The notes: generated by a model not told the origin, from the sequence alone. Counted from the first letter of the stretch, positions 51,086 through 60,275 are shown. The stretch is 64,000 nt of DNA from a bacterium (GCA_004299235.1 SCQL01000001.1:1-64000), one strand, 5' to 3'. Numbers and translations: made by a program.

Positions 51086-51618
51086 CCGCCGATCAGTTCT
51101 TCTGGGTGCTGGCGCGAGTCGCCGGCCTCGGCTCGTACGCGGCGCTAGCCATCGTGGTGGTCACGGGGATCGCGCTCCGGTCCGCCGTGCTCGACTGGCT
51201 GGGCAGCAACCGCGCGCTGCGTTCGCTGCACGAGTACACCACCGCCCTGTGGATCCCGCTGGCGGGGCTGCACCTCGTATCCCTGTTGCTCGACACGACC
51301 GCGCGGATCGGCCTCATCGACCTGTTCGTCCCCTTCCATTCGAGCTACGGGACGCTGGCCATCGGGCTGGGCGCCCTGTCGGTGGATGTGCTGCTGGTCG
51401 TGACCGTGACCGCGCTCCTCAAACGCCAGATCAACCAGCCGGCCTGGAAATGGCTGCACCGCCTGGCCTATGTCGCGTTCGCGCTGATCTTCTTCCACGC
51501 CGTCCTGAGCGGCACCGATTTCAGCGACCCCGCGGTGTCGGCGATCAGCTGGGCGGCCGCCGCGACGCTGGCTGCGCTCGGGCTCGCGCGCGTCTTCTGG
51601 GGACGGCTTCCCGCATAG
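51082..51618 (+). CDS. Ferric-reductase-like transmembrane protein
   Basis: This 178-residue protein has five to six helices. Histidines located in helices (LHEYTTALWIPLAGLHLV, WLHRLAYVAFALIFFHAV) are positioned like the b-type heme ligands of the YedZ/ferric reductase family. ATG overlaps the ApbE stop by four bases, which argues that both work together in electron transfer to an exported flavoprotein. No FAD/NADPH domain is fused, so an electron source from quinol or a partner is implied. Confidence 0.82.
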   Translation: MTADQFFWVLARVAGLGSYAALAIVVVTGIALRSAVLDWLGSNRALRSLHEYTTALWIPLAGLHLVSLLLDTTARIGLIDLFVPFHSSYGTLAIGLGALSVDVLLVVTVTALLKRQINQPAWKWLHRLAYVAFALIFFHAVLSGTDFSDPAVSAISWAAAATLAALGLARVFWGRLPA

Positions 51619-51622
51619 ACGC

Positions 51623-52993
51623 CTAGCCGCGCTGGGCGATGACCCGGCGGCGGAGCGCGTCCTCCGCCTCGAGCGGCGTATCGATCTCCTGCCGCTCGCG
51701 GTGCCAGCGCTCCATCGCGAGGTCGAGCTGGGCGGACTGCAGGCGGGCGAGCTTCAGGTAAGCGCGAAAGCCGCCGTGGCTGAGGGCGCGCAGCCGGTGG
51801 CGAAGCCGCCGCCAGGGGCTGGCGAGGATCGGGATCTCATCGGGGAGGATCGTCCCGGTACCGTTCGCCGCTTCCTTTTTGAACTGGTCGACCAGGCTCT
51901 GCGCCTCGTAGTGGATCCCGAAGAGGAGGAGCGCGATCACGGCGGCGGTGAACGGTCCGGTCATGATCAGCGTCCGCAGGTGGATCTCGACCAGCCCGAA
52001 CACCGAGTTCTGGATCGGGAAGAACGTGAGCCAGGCGTCCCATGAGAAGTGGGCCGCGACGGCGACCAGGAATCCGCTCACGATCGCGAACACCTTCTGC
52101 CGCGGGTTGGGCAGCTGGCGCGCGATGCCGATGCCGGCGCCGATGAATGCGGTGTAGGTCGCGTGGCCGAAGAAGAGGCCCAGCACCTGCCGGCCGTACC
52201 ACTGGAAGCCCGCGGCGAACCCGCCCAGACCTTCGGGCGAGTAGATGGCGTAGAGGTTCGTCATGTACGTGATGCTCTCCATGAAGTTGAAGCCGAGACC
52301 CACCGCGGCGCCGTAGACGATTCCGTCGACGACGTCGTCGAAGTCGTCGCGCATGACGAGGAACAGCAGCAGCACCGCGGCTCCCTTGGCCAGCTCCTCC
52401 ATGACGCCGGCCGAGAAGGCGGTCGAGGCATCGAGCCCTGGACCTGGCACCAGCGTTCGCGCCGCCGAAGCCTGCCAGAGCGTCTCGCCCCAGATCACAA
52501 GGCTCGTGGCGACGATGGCGCCCCACGCGGCGGCGACCAGGACCAGGCGCCACGGCTCCTTCTCGTTGCGGTCCATGCGGCGCACGACGAGCAGACCGAA
52601 GCCGGTGGTCGGGATGCACGCGAGCGCGCACGCGGCCGCGACCTCCGGCCCCGCCGATTGGGTGAAGACGAAGACATCGATCAGGAGCAACCAGAGCAGC
52701 ACGCCGAGACCCAGGAGGACGCCGGCGCGGATGAGATGCTTCCGCCGGCTCGCTCGATCGCGGTTGAAGGCCCGCACACCGAAGTAGGTGCCGAGCGCGA
52801 TCAACCCGACGGCGAGCAGGCCGTAGAGGGAGGCGCGGCCGGGGATCGTGTCCAGGTAGACGTAATTCAGGACCGAGCTGGCGATCAGCGCGATCACGAC
52901 GAGCGCGGCGATGCCCGCGGCGATGCCGTACCGGCCGGGGCGCAGCCGGGGGTGGGGGTTGGCCGCCGGAGGCGTCGTCAGGGTGCTACTCAT
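51623..52993 (-). CDS. PrsW-family intramembrane metalloprotease
   Basis: This 456-residue protein has about nine to ten helices. The PrsW motifs are present: EELAKG (E-E-x-x-K), FNFMESITYM, FFGHATYTAFIGAGIG and HFSWDAW. PrsW proteins cleave membrane-bound anti-sigma factors; here no anti-sigma gene is adjacent. The C-terminal 130 residues form a cytoplasmic helical tail rich in Arg. ATG 52993 is chosen because the frame further upstream is only Arg/Ser-rich shadow sequence. It is convergent with the redox operon. Confidence 0.88.
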   Translation of the reverse strand: MSSTLTTPPAANPHPRLRPGRYGIAAGIAALVVIALIASSVLNYVYLDTIPGRASLYGLLAVGLIALGTYFGVRAFNRDRASRRKHLIRAGVLLGLGVLLWLLLIDVFVFTQSAGPEVAAACALACIPTTGFGLLVVRRMDRNEKEPWRLVLVAAAWGAIVATSLVIWGETLWQASAARTLVPGPGLDASTAFSAGVMEELAKGAAVLLLFLVMRDDFDDVVDGIVYGAAVGLGFNFMESITYMTNLYAIYSPEGLGGFAAGFQWYGRQVLGLFFGHATYTAFIGAGIGIARQLPNPRQKVFAIVSGFLVAVAAHFSWDAWLTFFPIQNSVFGLVEIHLRTLIMTGPFTAAVIALLLFGIHYEAQSLVDQFKKEAANGTGTILPDEIPILASPWRRLRHRLRALSHGGFRAYLKLARLQSAQLDLAMERWHRERQEIDTPLEAEDALRRRVIAQRG

Positions 52994-53015
52994 CGATGTG
53001 CGGCCGGGCGGGACA

Positions 53016-53504
53016 CTATCGCTCCACCAGGATGAATCGCCGCGCCAGGACCTCGACCGGCACATCGCCGTTGAAGCGCTCGACGACGAAGGTGTAGCGC
53101 CCGGGCAGGCTGTGCTTGAACCCCTGAGGCACGCTGACCGGGATGACCGTCTGGTCCACGAGCTTGTCCGGAGTGCTGGGACCGACTCGACCGACGATGT
53201 CGCCGAAGGTGTCGTACCACCGCGCGTCGACGGTGATGCCGGGCGGCAGTGAAGACCAGTCGACCACGGCGGCGAAATCCTGCGTCCGGGCGAACCCACT
53301 CTGATCCGGCCCGTATGTCAGACGGGTGGCCGGGTCGTATTCATAGACACCCGTGATGCGCGCCCTGGCGCCGCTCGACTGACCTGGTGGTTCGAAGTGC
53401 ACGAACTCGACCAGGCCGATGGTGAGGATGATGACGCCGGCCGTGGCGAACACGAGGAGGGTGCGGTAGAGCGTGCGCACCTGGTCGTAGGAGGCGGCGT
53501 CCAC
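53016..53504 (-). CDS. Membrane-anchored exported protein, unknown function
   Basis: This 162-residue protein has one transmembrane helix (about 15-33) and an extracellular beta-rich domain (about 48-160) beginning ITGVYEYDPATRLTYGP and ending RYTFVVERFNGDVPVEVLARRFILV. The pattern is a fibronectin/Ig-like sandwich; no family is recognised. The stop lies 23 bases beyond the PrsW start in the same direction, so they are likely co-transcribed and this may be a PrsW partner or substrate. Confidence 0.65.
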   Translation of the reverse strand: MDAASYDQVRTLYRTLLVFATAGVIILTIGLVEFVHFEPPGQSSGARARITGVYEYDPATRLTYGPDQSGFARTQDFAAVVDWSSLPPGITVDARWYDTFGDIVGRVGPSTPDKLVDQTVIPVSVPQGFKHSLPGRYTFVVERFNGDVPVEVLARRFILVER

Positions 53505-53595
53505 CGCGGCCAGTTTAGCCAGGCCTAGGCTGCCACTCGACTTCCAGTGGCCGCTTGGGGATGCGCGAGCTCAGCTTGAGATCAGAGCTCACGTT

Positions 53596-53681
53596 TGGTG
53601 CGGCGGAGAGGAGTTGAACCTCCACGTCCTTGCGGACACTAGCTCCTGAAACTAGCGCGTCTGCCATTCCGCCACCGCCGC
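53596..53681 (-). tRNA. tRNA-Leu (anticodon CAG)
   Basis: On the minus strand, acceptor GCGGCGG pairs with CCGCCGC before A-CCA. The anticodon stem CTAGT/GCTAG encloses TTCAGGA, giving anticodon CAG. The long variable arm (GTGTCCGCAAGGACG) is the class II form. Confidence 0.96.
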
Positions 53682-53759
53682 TTTTCGGGGCCGGGCGCGC
53701 GTCGGGCGCACCCCAGGCGACGGCAAGTATACCGAGGCTTCTGATCGACCCTGAGCGGC

Positions 53760-56537
53760 TCAGCTGGTGATGAACAGGGTGTGCCACGCGGCTTCGACCA
53801 GCTCCGGGGTGAGCTGGGGCGGCACCCCGCGCGCCGACGACACGTCGACCAATCGCTCGAGCAGGTCGCGTGGGTGGTTGCCGCGCCGGGGGCGGCCGCT
53901 GTACAGGGCGGAGATCATCTCGAGCGCGCCCGGGTCGGGCGGGATGGTCAGCCGCTCCCGTTCCCGCTCGAAGATCCGGCACCACATCTCCCAGGAGGGG
54001 TCCGGCATCGCCACCTTGTAGGCGAGCCGCCGCAGGTAGGCCTCGTCGAGCAACTCGCCCGGCTTCAAGTTCGTCGACAGCGCGAGCTGTGCCCGGAACG
54101 GCACCTCGACCTTGCGCCCGCTGGCAGCGAGGTTCATGTAGTCGGTGTCCTGCTCGAGCGGCACCAGGAGCCGGTCGAGGATCTGCTTCGGCGAGACCCG
54201 CTGGCGGCCGAGGTCGTCGATGAGCAGCACGCCGCCGTTGGCTTTGAGCTGCAGCGGGGCGCCATACGTCCGGCTACCCTCCTCCCACGTCGGATCGAAC
54301 ATCTCCAGCTGGAACTCTCCGCCGACCTGGACCAGCGGGCGTGCCACGCGCCGCCAGCGCCGGTCGACCGGCTGGTGCGGCTCCAGGCGGTGCACGGCGC
54401 TGTCAAAGATCGTCATGACCTCGCCGCCGCCGATATCGAGCGCCATCGGGATGACGATCGGCGCGCCGAGCAGGCCGGGAATGCGCCGCGCCAGGGTGGT
54501 CTTGCCGTTGCCCGGGGCGCCATAGATGAAGATCGAGGAGCGCGAGTTGACGGCGGCTCGCACCGCCTCGGAGACGCCGGGTGCAAGCTCGATGCCGCTG
54601 AGCGCCCGGCTGACCTTGACCAGGTCCAGGGTGCTGGGTTTGGCCGCCTCGGCAAGCACGGCCCTGTACTCCTGAAGCGAGACGGGAGCCGGCCCCGTGT
54701 AGCGCGTGCTGGCGGCGGCGATCTGGTCGCTGTGCGCGCGGCCCTGCCTGGTCAACGAATAAGCCATGCGCTCGGGCAGCGGCCGGCCCAGCCACGGACC
54801 CTGCTCCGGGGCCAGCCCGAGCGCGTCGAGGAAGTTTGAGCCGGTCAGCGATTTGAGCATGGGCTCCACGGCGGCGAACGGCAGCGCCAGCTGCTCGGCG
54901 ACCTCGAAGCCGGTGATTCGCGCGACCGACGAGGCGAGCCGAAGGATCATGCCCTCGATGAGCGTCCGGTTGATCTCCGGCGGTGGCGGTGGCTCCATCT
55001 CCTGGCTGGAGACGGGCGTGGTCGACGGCACGGGCTGCGGTTCGTCGACGTGCTCGAGGATGGCGCCGAACAGCTTCTTGCCGAAGCGCGCCCGGTCGGC
55101 GTGGTCGGGCGGTTCGCCCTCGCGGCGGCGGCTGATCCAGTCGGGCACTTCTTTGAACACGACCGTGTTGCCGATCAGCAGCTGCACCGTGTCAGGCTCG
55201 TCGGTGGTGACGCGCACGGAGATGCGCACCAGGTAGCCCTGGCTCTTCAGCGCCGCCCAGCTCCGTTCCCAGGCGACGTCATTGCGCCCGGACCAGGTCT
55301 GGCGGACGGTGCGGTCGCGCGCGAGGGTGACGTCCTTGCGGTTCTGGTAGCGGCGGCGCACGAGCTCGGTCACGTCCTTATCGAGGTCCTCGGCCACCAG
55401 GGCCGCCAGGGGCAGAGCGCGGTCGTCGACGGCCGGCCTGTTCTTGATCTCGAAGATGGTGTTCGCGGTCGGCGCGAGGACGCGGATGACGCTGGCGTGG
55501 CGGGGGCAGAAGGGCGTGCGTTCGATGAACTGAATGTGGTGCCGGCACCACCAGCTCTTGCACTCGCGGCCGGTGAGGTCCTTGTAGGCGCACGCCCAGC
55601 CGCGGCGCTCCTGGCAGTCGCTGTACGTGCACACGCCGGCCGGCTTCTGGCCGTCCGTCCGAGCCGGCGGGGCCTTGGCCTCGCCGACCTCCGAGATCTC
55701 GTTGGAGATCGCCTCCGCCGGCGGCTGCGCAACTCCCGGCTTCGGCATGTAGTGGAAGGCGCCCGAGAATTCTTCGCACGTCTGGAAGCGCTGGGCGCGG
55801 TCTTTGGCGGTCGCCTTCCAGATGATCTCCATGATCGGCGAGGGGATGGCCGTGGATGCGCGCGGCCGGTCGAACACCTGCGCGTGCAGCACCGAGGGGA
55901 GGGCGCCGGTGAAAGGCGGTTCCCCATGCAGAAGCTCGTAAAGGATCATGCCCAGCGAGTAGATGTCCGACGTCGCGTCTACGGCCTCGCCCTTGACCTG
56001 CTCGGGAGCCATGTAGGCGGGCGTGCCGACCATGCTGCCCGTGGCCGTGAGGCTTTCCTTGTCGTCGACCAGCTTGGAGATGCCGAAGTCGAGGATCTTG
56101 GTCTTGCCCCGGTTCGAGATGAGTATGTTGTCGGGCTTCAGATCGCGATGCACGATCGAGTAGTCGTGCGCGACGCCGACCGCGGACAGCAGCTGCTGCA
56201 CCAGGTCGACCGAGACATCGACGCTGAAGCGCCCGTATTCGTCGAGCCACGAGCGCATCGACCGTCCTTCGACCCATTCCATGACGATGAAGAGCACCGG
56301 GCCGTCCTCGTCGAAGTCGTAGACGCGGACGATGCCCGGATGGTTCAGTGCGGCGACCGTCGCGGCCTCGCGGTGGAAGCGCTGCCGGAAGTTCAGGTCA
56401 CTCGAGTACTGCTCGGCGAGGACTTTGATCGCGACCGGGATGTCCAGCCGCGGGTGCGTCGAGCGATAAACGACGCCCATAGCTCCGCGGCCGAGCTCGG
56501 CCTCGATTGGATATCGCCCGAGTTGTGTGGTACTCAA
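53760..56537 (-). CDS. Ser/Thr protein kinase fused to a Cys/His-rich module and an AAA+ ATPase
   Basis: This 925-residue protein appears to combine three parts. Residues 1-265 are an active-looking Hanks-type kinase: Gly loop LGRGAMGVVY, Lys38 (VAIK), HRDLKPDN (130-137), DFG (150-152), and APEQ. Residues 303-347 hold nine Cys/His (C303, C308, C316, C326, C331, H333, H334, C344, H347), suggesting zinc binding. Residues about 520-600 look like a winged-helix. Residues 640-925 are an AAA+ module: Walker A GAPGNGKTT (673-681), Walker B LLIDD (771-775), sensor ALSTNLKPG and a C-terminal lid. It is a single gene with no obvious operon partner. A cytoplasmic signalling-to-remodelling role is inferred. 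Confidence 0.88.
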   Translation of the reverse strand: MSTTQLGRYPIEAELGRGAMGVVYRSTHPRLDIPVAIKVLAEQYSSDLNFRQRFHREAATVAALNHPGIVRVYDFDEDGPVLFIVMEWVEGRSMRSWLDEYGRFSVDVSVDLVQQLLSAVGVAHDYSIVHRDLKPDNILISNRGKTKILDFGISKLVDDKESLTATGSMVGTPAYMAPEQVKGEAVDATSDIYSLGMILYELLHGEPPFTGALPSVLHAQVFDRPRASTAIPSPIMEIIWKATAKDRAQRFQTCEEFSGAFHYMPKPGVAQPPAEAISNEISEVGEAKAPPARTDGQKPAGVCTYSDCQERRGWACAYKDLTGRECKSWWCRHHIQFIERTPFCPRHASVIRVLAPTANTIFEIKNRPAVDDRALPLAALVAEDLDKDVTELVRRRYQNRKDVTLARDRTVRQTWSGRNDVAWERSWAALKSQGYLVRISVRVTTDEPDTVQLLIGNTVVFKEVPDWISRRREGEPPDHADRARFGKKLFGAILEHVDEPQPVPSTTPVSSQEMEPPPPPEINRTLIEGMILRLASSVARITGFEVAEQLALPFAAVEPMLKSLTGSNFLDALGLAPEQGPWLGRPLPERMAYSLTRQGRAHSDQIAAASTRYTGPAPVSLQEYRAVLAEAAKPSTLDLVKVSRALSGIELAPGVSEAVRAAVNSRSSIFIYGAPGNGKTTLARRIPGLLGAPIVIPMALDIGGGEVMTIFDSAVHRLEPHQPVDRRWRRVARPLVQVGGEFQLEMFDPTWEEGSRTYGAPLQLKANGGVLLIDDLGRQRVSPKQILDRLLVPLEQDTDYMNLAASGRKVEVPFRAQLALSTNLKPGELLDEAYLRRLAYKVAMPDPSWEMWCRIFERERERLTIPPDPGALEMISALYSGRPRRGNHPRDLLERLVDVSSARGVPPQLTPELVEAAWHTLFITS

Positions 56538-56915
56538 CCTGCAGACCGTTGGCGGTCAGTATGCCGCACGGTGCGTGGCAAACCGGCCCGCGGCGAGGCC
56601 TGGGATCGGCCTTGGCGGCGGCTCGCTACGCGGACCCGCCGAGCGGGAGTTGGAAGGCAGCCCGGAGGTCCGGCCGGCCGGCGATCCCGGAGATCGCGCT
56701 GCCGACCGCATGGCGCCGCAAGGCTGCCGCCTCGATGACGTTGAACCGTAGCGAAAACGTCATCGGACATTCGATCCCGGTAACGCAAACCACGCCGTGT
56801 CCCTGCGCGCCCCGGCAGCCGCCGGCTCGAAACCGCGCGCCCCGCACGGTGCCGGCGCCCTCGGCCGGCGTAGGCATCCTGGGCGCGACGGGCTCAAGGC
56901 CCGCCGGCGCGCCCA
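56538..56915. other. Intergenic stretch, about 380 bases, no supported gene
   Basis: This lies between the kinase-AAA+ start and the acyl-CoA ligase end, both leftward. Frames in either direction are Arg/Gly/Pro-rich and show no domain. It should contain the promoter of the kinase-AAA+ gene, but no convincing hexamer pair was seen. Confidence 0.5.
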
Positions 56916-58547
56916 TCACCGATGGACGGCTGGGGCGGCGCCCTCCTTCAAGGGGACGGCATTGGCGCGCAGGACTTTCTTGTCGAACTTGCCCACGGAC
57001 GTCTTGGGCACCTCGTCGATGAACCGCACCTCGTCGGGCAGCCACCACTTCGCGACCTTGTCCTTGAGGAAGTCGACCACCTCCTCCTGCGTCACCTGGT
57101 CCTTGAATTCTGGCTTCGCCACGGCATATGCCACCGGGCGCTCGTCCCATTTCGCGTGGCCGAGCCCGATCACCGCCGCCTCCAGGATCTTGGGGTGCGC
57201 CATGATCGCGTTCTCGAGCTCGACCGAGGAGATCCACTCGCCACCGGACTTGATCACGTCCTTGGTGCGGTCGACGATCTGAATGTATCCCTCGGGCGTG
57301 ATCCTGGCGACGTCACCCGTCCGGAACCAGCCGTCCTCGGTCAGCTTGTCCGGGTCGTAGCCGTTGTAGTAGCCCCGCGCGATCCACGGACCCCGCACCT
57401 GGATCTCACCGAACGCCACCCCGTCCCAGGGCAGCTCCTGGCCCGACGCCGGGTCGGTGATCCGGATCTCGACTCCCGGCACGACCACGCCCTGGGTCAG
57501 GCGGATGCTGAGCTCATCCCGCGGCTCGGTTCCGGCGCGCGGCCGGGCGACGCTCCCCAGCGGTGACGTCTCGGTCATGCCCCAGGCATGCAGCATGCGC
57601 AGCCCGAGCGCGTCCATCGATTCCATGAGCGCGCGCGGGATCGCCGAGCCGCCGCAGATGACGGTATGGACCTTGGGCAGGCGCTTGCCCGTCTCCTTCA
57701 GATAGGCGGCGGTGTTGATCCAGATCGTCGGCACGCCGGCGAGGATGGTCGCGCCCTCCTGCTCGGCGAGCTCGACGATCGACTTCGCGTCGCCCATGAA
57801 TCGGTCGGGGAACAGGACTTTGCTGCCCGCCATGCCGCATGCGTAAGGGAGGCCCCAGCTGTTGGCGTGGAACATGGGGACGATGGGGAGGACCACGTCC
57901 TTTTCAGTGAGGGCCAGGTTGTCGGCCTGGAGCACGCCCATGGTGTGGATGAACTGGGAGCGGTGTGAATAGACGGTGCCCTTCGGATTGCCGGTGGTGC
58001 CGGACGTGTAGCACATGGCCGCCGCCATGCGCTCCGAGAGCTTGGGCCAGGGATAGTCGTCGCTCTCGGCGTTGAGCAGGGTGTCGTAATCGAGCATCTC
58101 GCCCAGGCCGTGGTCGCTCGCAAGAGGGCTGCCATCGCTCATGAGCACGATCTGCTTGATGCTCGGGATCTTCCCCGCCAGCGGCTTGAGGATGGGGATC
58201 AGGGGTTGATCGATGAATAAGACCTTGTCCTCCGCGTCATTGATGACGAATTCGAGGTGCTGCGGGAAGAGCCGGAGGTTGAGCGTGTGCAGGACGGCGC
58301 CCATGCACGGGACGGCGTAATACAGCTCGAGGTGCCGGTAGTTGTTGAAGGCCAGTGTCGCCACCCGATCGCCAGGCTTGATGCCGAGCCGCTTGAGCGC
58401 TCCGGCGAGACGGTTGATGCGCCGCACCATCTCCCCGTTGGTGGTCCGGTGCACCCCCTCCGCGCGCTTGGTCACGATCTCTTTCTTCTGGTGCAGACGC
58501 TCCACGCGCCATAGCACGTGCTGAAGAGAGAGCTCGTAGTCCTGCAT
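56916..58547 (-). CDS. Acyl-CoA synthetase (long-chain fatty acid CoA ligase type)
   Basis: This 543-residue ANL-superfamily ligase activates fatty acids with ATP and CoA. The adenylation motifs are intact: P-loop YTSGTTGNPKGTVYSHRS, A5 HAWGMTETSPLGS, A7 GWFRTGD, A8 ITPEGYIQIVDRTKDVIKSGGEWISSVE and the terminal Lys in KTSVGKFDKK. ATG 58547 gives the normal family start (MQDYELSLQHVLWRVERLH); the frame is open further upstream but then resembles only shadow sequence. It is divergent from the PHP gene. With the thiolase in this window it may serve fatty acid use. Confidence 0.95.
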   Translation of the reverse strand: MQDYELSLQHVLWRVERLHQKKEIVTKRAEGVHRTTNGEMVRRINRLAGALKRLGIKPGDRVATLAFNNYRHLELYYAVPCMGAVLHTLNLRLFPQHLEFVINDAEDKVLFIDQPLIPILKPLAGKIPSIKQIVLMSDGSPLASDHGLGEMLDYDTLLNAESDDYPWPKLSERMAAAMCYTSGTTGNPKGTVYSHRSQFIHTMGVLQADNLALTEKDVVLPIVPMFHANSWGLPYACGMAGSKVLFPDRFMGDAKSIVELAEQEGATILAGVPTIWINTAAYLKETGKRLPKVHTVICGGSAIPRALMESMDALGLRMLHAWGMTETSPLGSVARPRAGTEPRDELSIRLTQGVVVPGVEIRITDPASGQELPWDGVAFGEIQVRGPWIARGYYNGYDPDKLTEDGWFRTGDVARITPEGYIQIVDRTKDVIKSGGEWISSVELENAIMAHPKILEAAVIGLGHAKWDERPVAYAVAKPEFKDQVTQEEVVDFLKDKVAKWWLPDEVRFIDEVPKTSVGKFDKKVLRANAVPLKEGAAPAVHR

Positions 58548-58643
58548 CAAGCCTTCCACGGCCGACACCTCCAGCTTCTTAATCGAGTAGAGAACGGACC
58601 AGAAAGTTCGATGGTAAGCCTGCCGGGGGTAGCATGCACACCT

Positions 58644-59336
58644 ATGGTTTCCTGGGGTCGCGCCGACCTCCACATGCACACCACCGCCAGCGACGGCTGG
58701 CCGACGCCCGAAGAGCTCGTCGATCATGCGGCGCGGCGTGCGGCGCTGGACGTGATCGCGGTCACCGACCACGACACGATCGAGGGCGCGCTGCGGGCTC
58801 GTGAGCATGCGGCGGCACGGGCCAGGCTCCACGTCATCATCGGCGAGGAGGTCTCGAGCCGCGACGGGCACATCGTTGCGCTCTTCCTCGAACGCCGCAT
58901 CCGTCCGGGCATGTCGGCGGCTGCGACCGTCCACGCGATCCACGATCAGGGCGGACTGGCGATCGCCGCCCATCCTTTCTGGCGCACGCAGCGGCAGGTC
59001 CGCGGCGGTCCGGTCCACGGCGTCGGATGGCTGGCCGCCGAGCTCGATTTCGATGCGATCGAGGTCGAGAACGCTACGCCCGGCTTCTACGTGTTCAACC
59101 AGTTGGCGCACCGGTTGAGTCTCGGACTCGGGGCCGCGGAGCTCGGGTGCTCGGACGCCCACATAGTGGACGCCGTCGGCAGGGCCTTCACCGAGTTTCC
59201 CGGCAAGACCCCGGCTGCCCTGCGCGAGGCGATCGAGGCGGGGACCACGGTGCCGCGGCGTCGCCGCTACCGCGCGGTCGGCTTGATGCGCTACGCCGCC
59301 TGGGGACTGAACCACCAGCGCTATGCCGTGGGCTAG
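58644..59336 (+). CDS. PHP-domain metal-dependent phosphoesterase
   Basis: This 230-residue PHP protein resembles nucleoside 3',5'-bisphosphate nucleotidase-type phosphatases. Metal ligands are in ADLHMHTTASDG (HxH), VTDHDTIEG, GEEVSSRDGHIVALF, IAAHPF and the last GCSDAHIVDAVG. It is a stand-alone phosphatase without polymerase domains. ATG 58644 gives the N-terminal VSWGRADLHMH directly before the first motif. Divergent from the acyl-CoA ligase; tRNA genes follow downstream. Confidence 0.92.
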   Translation: MVSWGRADLHMHTTASDGWPTPEELVDHAARRAALDVIAVTDHDTIEGALRAREHAAARARLHVIIGEEVSSRDGHIVALFLERRIRPGMSAAATVHAIHDQGGLAIAAHPFWRTQRQVRGGPVHGVGWLAAELDFDAIEVENATPGFYVFNQLAHRLSLGLGAAELGCSDAHIVDAVGRAFTEFPGKTPAALREAIEAGTTVPRRRRYRAVGLMRYAAWGLNHQRYAVG

Positions 59337-59460
59337 CTCGGACTGAGGTCCCCCCCGGGTCACTCCGGGGGATCGCCGGCAGGCGCTGGATCCTTTCGCC
59401 CTGGTGACGGCCGCGCTGGCCCGGCCCGTGGCGCCCTCCGAATGAATACGATGACGTTGC

Positions 59461-59536
59461 GCCCGCTTAGCTCAATGGATAGAGCGCCTGACTTCGGATC
59501 AGGAGGTTGCGAGTTCGAGTCTTGCAGCGGGTACCA
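59461..59536 (+). tRNA. tRNA-Arg (anticodon UCG)
   Basis: Acceptor GCCCGCT pairs with AGCGGGT, followed by A-CCA. The anticodon stem CCTGA/TCAGG encloses CTTCGGA, giving anticodon UCG. D-arm TAGCTCAATGGATAGAGC and T-arm GAGTTCGAGTC are normal. Confidence 0.95.
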
Positions 59537-59586
59537 TCGCCGGCACTGCTTCGCCCTTCCTTCGGTAGAATCAACCGGCTGCAGCC

Positions 59587-59671
59587 GGGCGGCTGGCGGA
59601 ACTGGTAGACGCGCACGTTTGAGGGGCGTGTGAGGCAACTCATCCGGGTTCGAGTCCCGGGTCGCCCACCA
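59587..59671 (+). tRNA. tRNA-Leu (anticodon GAG)
   Basis: Acceptor GGGCGGC pairs with GTCGCCC before A-CCA. The anticodon stem CACGT/GCGTG encloses TTGAGGG, giving anticodon GAG. A variable arm and a GGGTTCGAGTCCC T-arm follow. It is 50 bases after tRNA-Arg and probably shares its transcript. Confidence 0.93.
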
Positions 59672-60255
59672 TCTGTTCGATGTTCGGTACGAACGGTCCA
59701 TGCCATGGCCAAGCTGGCTCCGGTCGCCGATTCTCGCGCCCGCCAGGTCGAGCGTGGGAATCGGCACGTTGTCATCTCTCGAAGCGCAGGCCGAGTCTGT
59801 GGTGGTAAATGGCGCGGGAGGCTACGAGCCGCTGATCGAAACTCGAGGCGTGCTCCCGGCGAGGAGGCTATGGATGCATGCGTGCCCACCAAGAGCCGCT
59901 GGAGGCCGAGACGGTCAGTCAACCGCGTCGGGAAGGCGGACGATGGCGCCCTGGAGGAGGCGGCGACGATGGCGATAGGCGCGACCGGGTCGGCGAAAAC
60001 CTGGCCCTAATCGGCGTCCTCGGATTTGCGATTGTCAGTGATTCCCTACGACGTCTGACGATTCAATCCCTACGTTCGAAACCAATTGCAGCATTCCCCG
60101 GACGGGCTGTGACCGAGTCAAGCCAGCGTCCATTCGGACAGCATTTCTCGACGCCGGGGAATACCTGTCCGGCATGTCAGCAGCTCTGCCTCGAATTGGC
60201 GGTTGAGGCCGGGCAGGAATGCATCTAGCCTCACACCCCGGCCGGTGAAGCCTGC

Positions 60256-60275
60256 ACACAGCTAATTAGCTGTGT
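60256..60275. promoter_or_regulatory. Perfect 20-base palindrome, probable operator
   Basis: ACACAGCTAATTAGCTGTGT is a perfect 20-base palindrome in the promoter region of the gene at 60364. It is AT-rich at its centre, as is typical for dimeric repressor sites. Confidence 0.6.

Noticed and set aside
52049..53035. Long rightward frame opposite the PrsW gene
   Set aside because: It mirrors a well-supported membrane protease on the other strand and has no hydrophobic or domain pattern.
55050..56738. Long rightward frame of about 560 codons opposite the kinase-AAA+ gene
   Set aside because: It is a shadow of a gene with intact kinase and AAA+ motifs and is rich in Arg, Asp and Val as expected of the complementary frame.
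59360..59767. Leftward frame running through tRNA-Arg and tRNA-Leu (contains RDSNP-like segments)
   Set aside because: Such peptides arise from translation of tRNA genes in reverse; they are a well-known annotation artefact.
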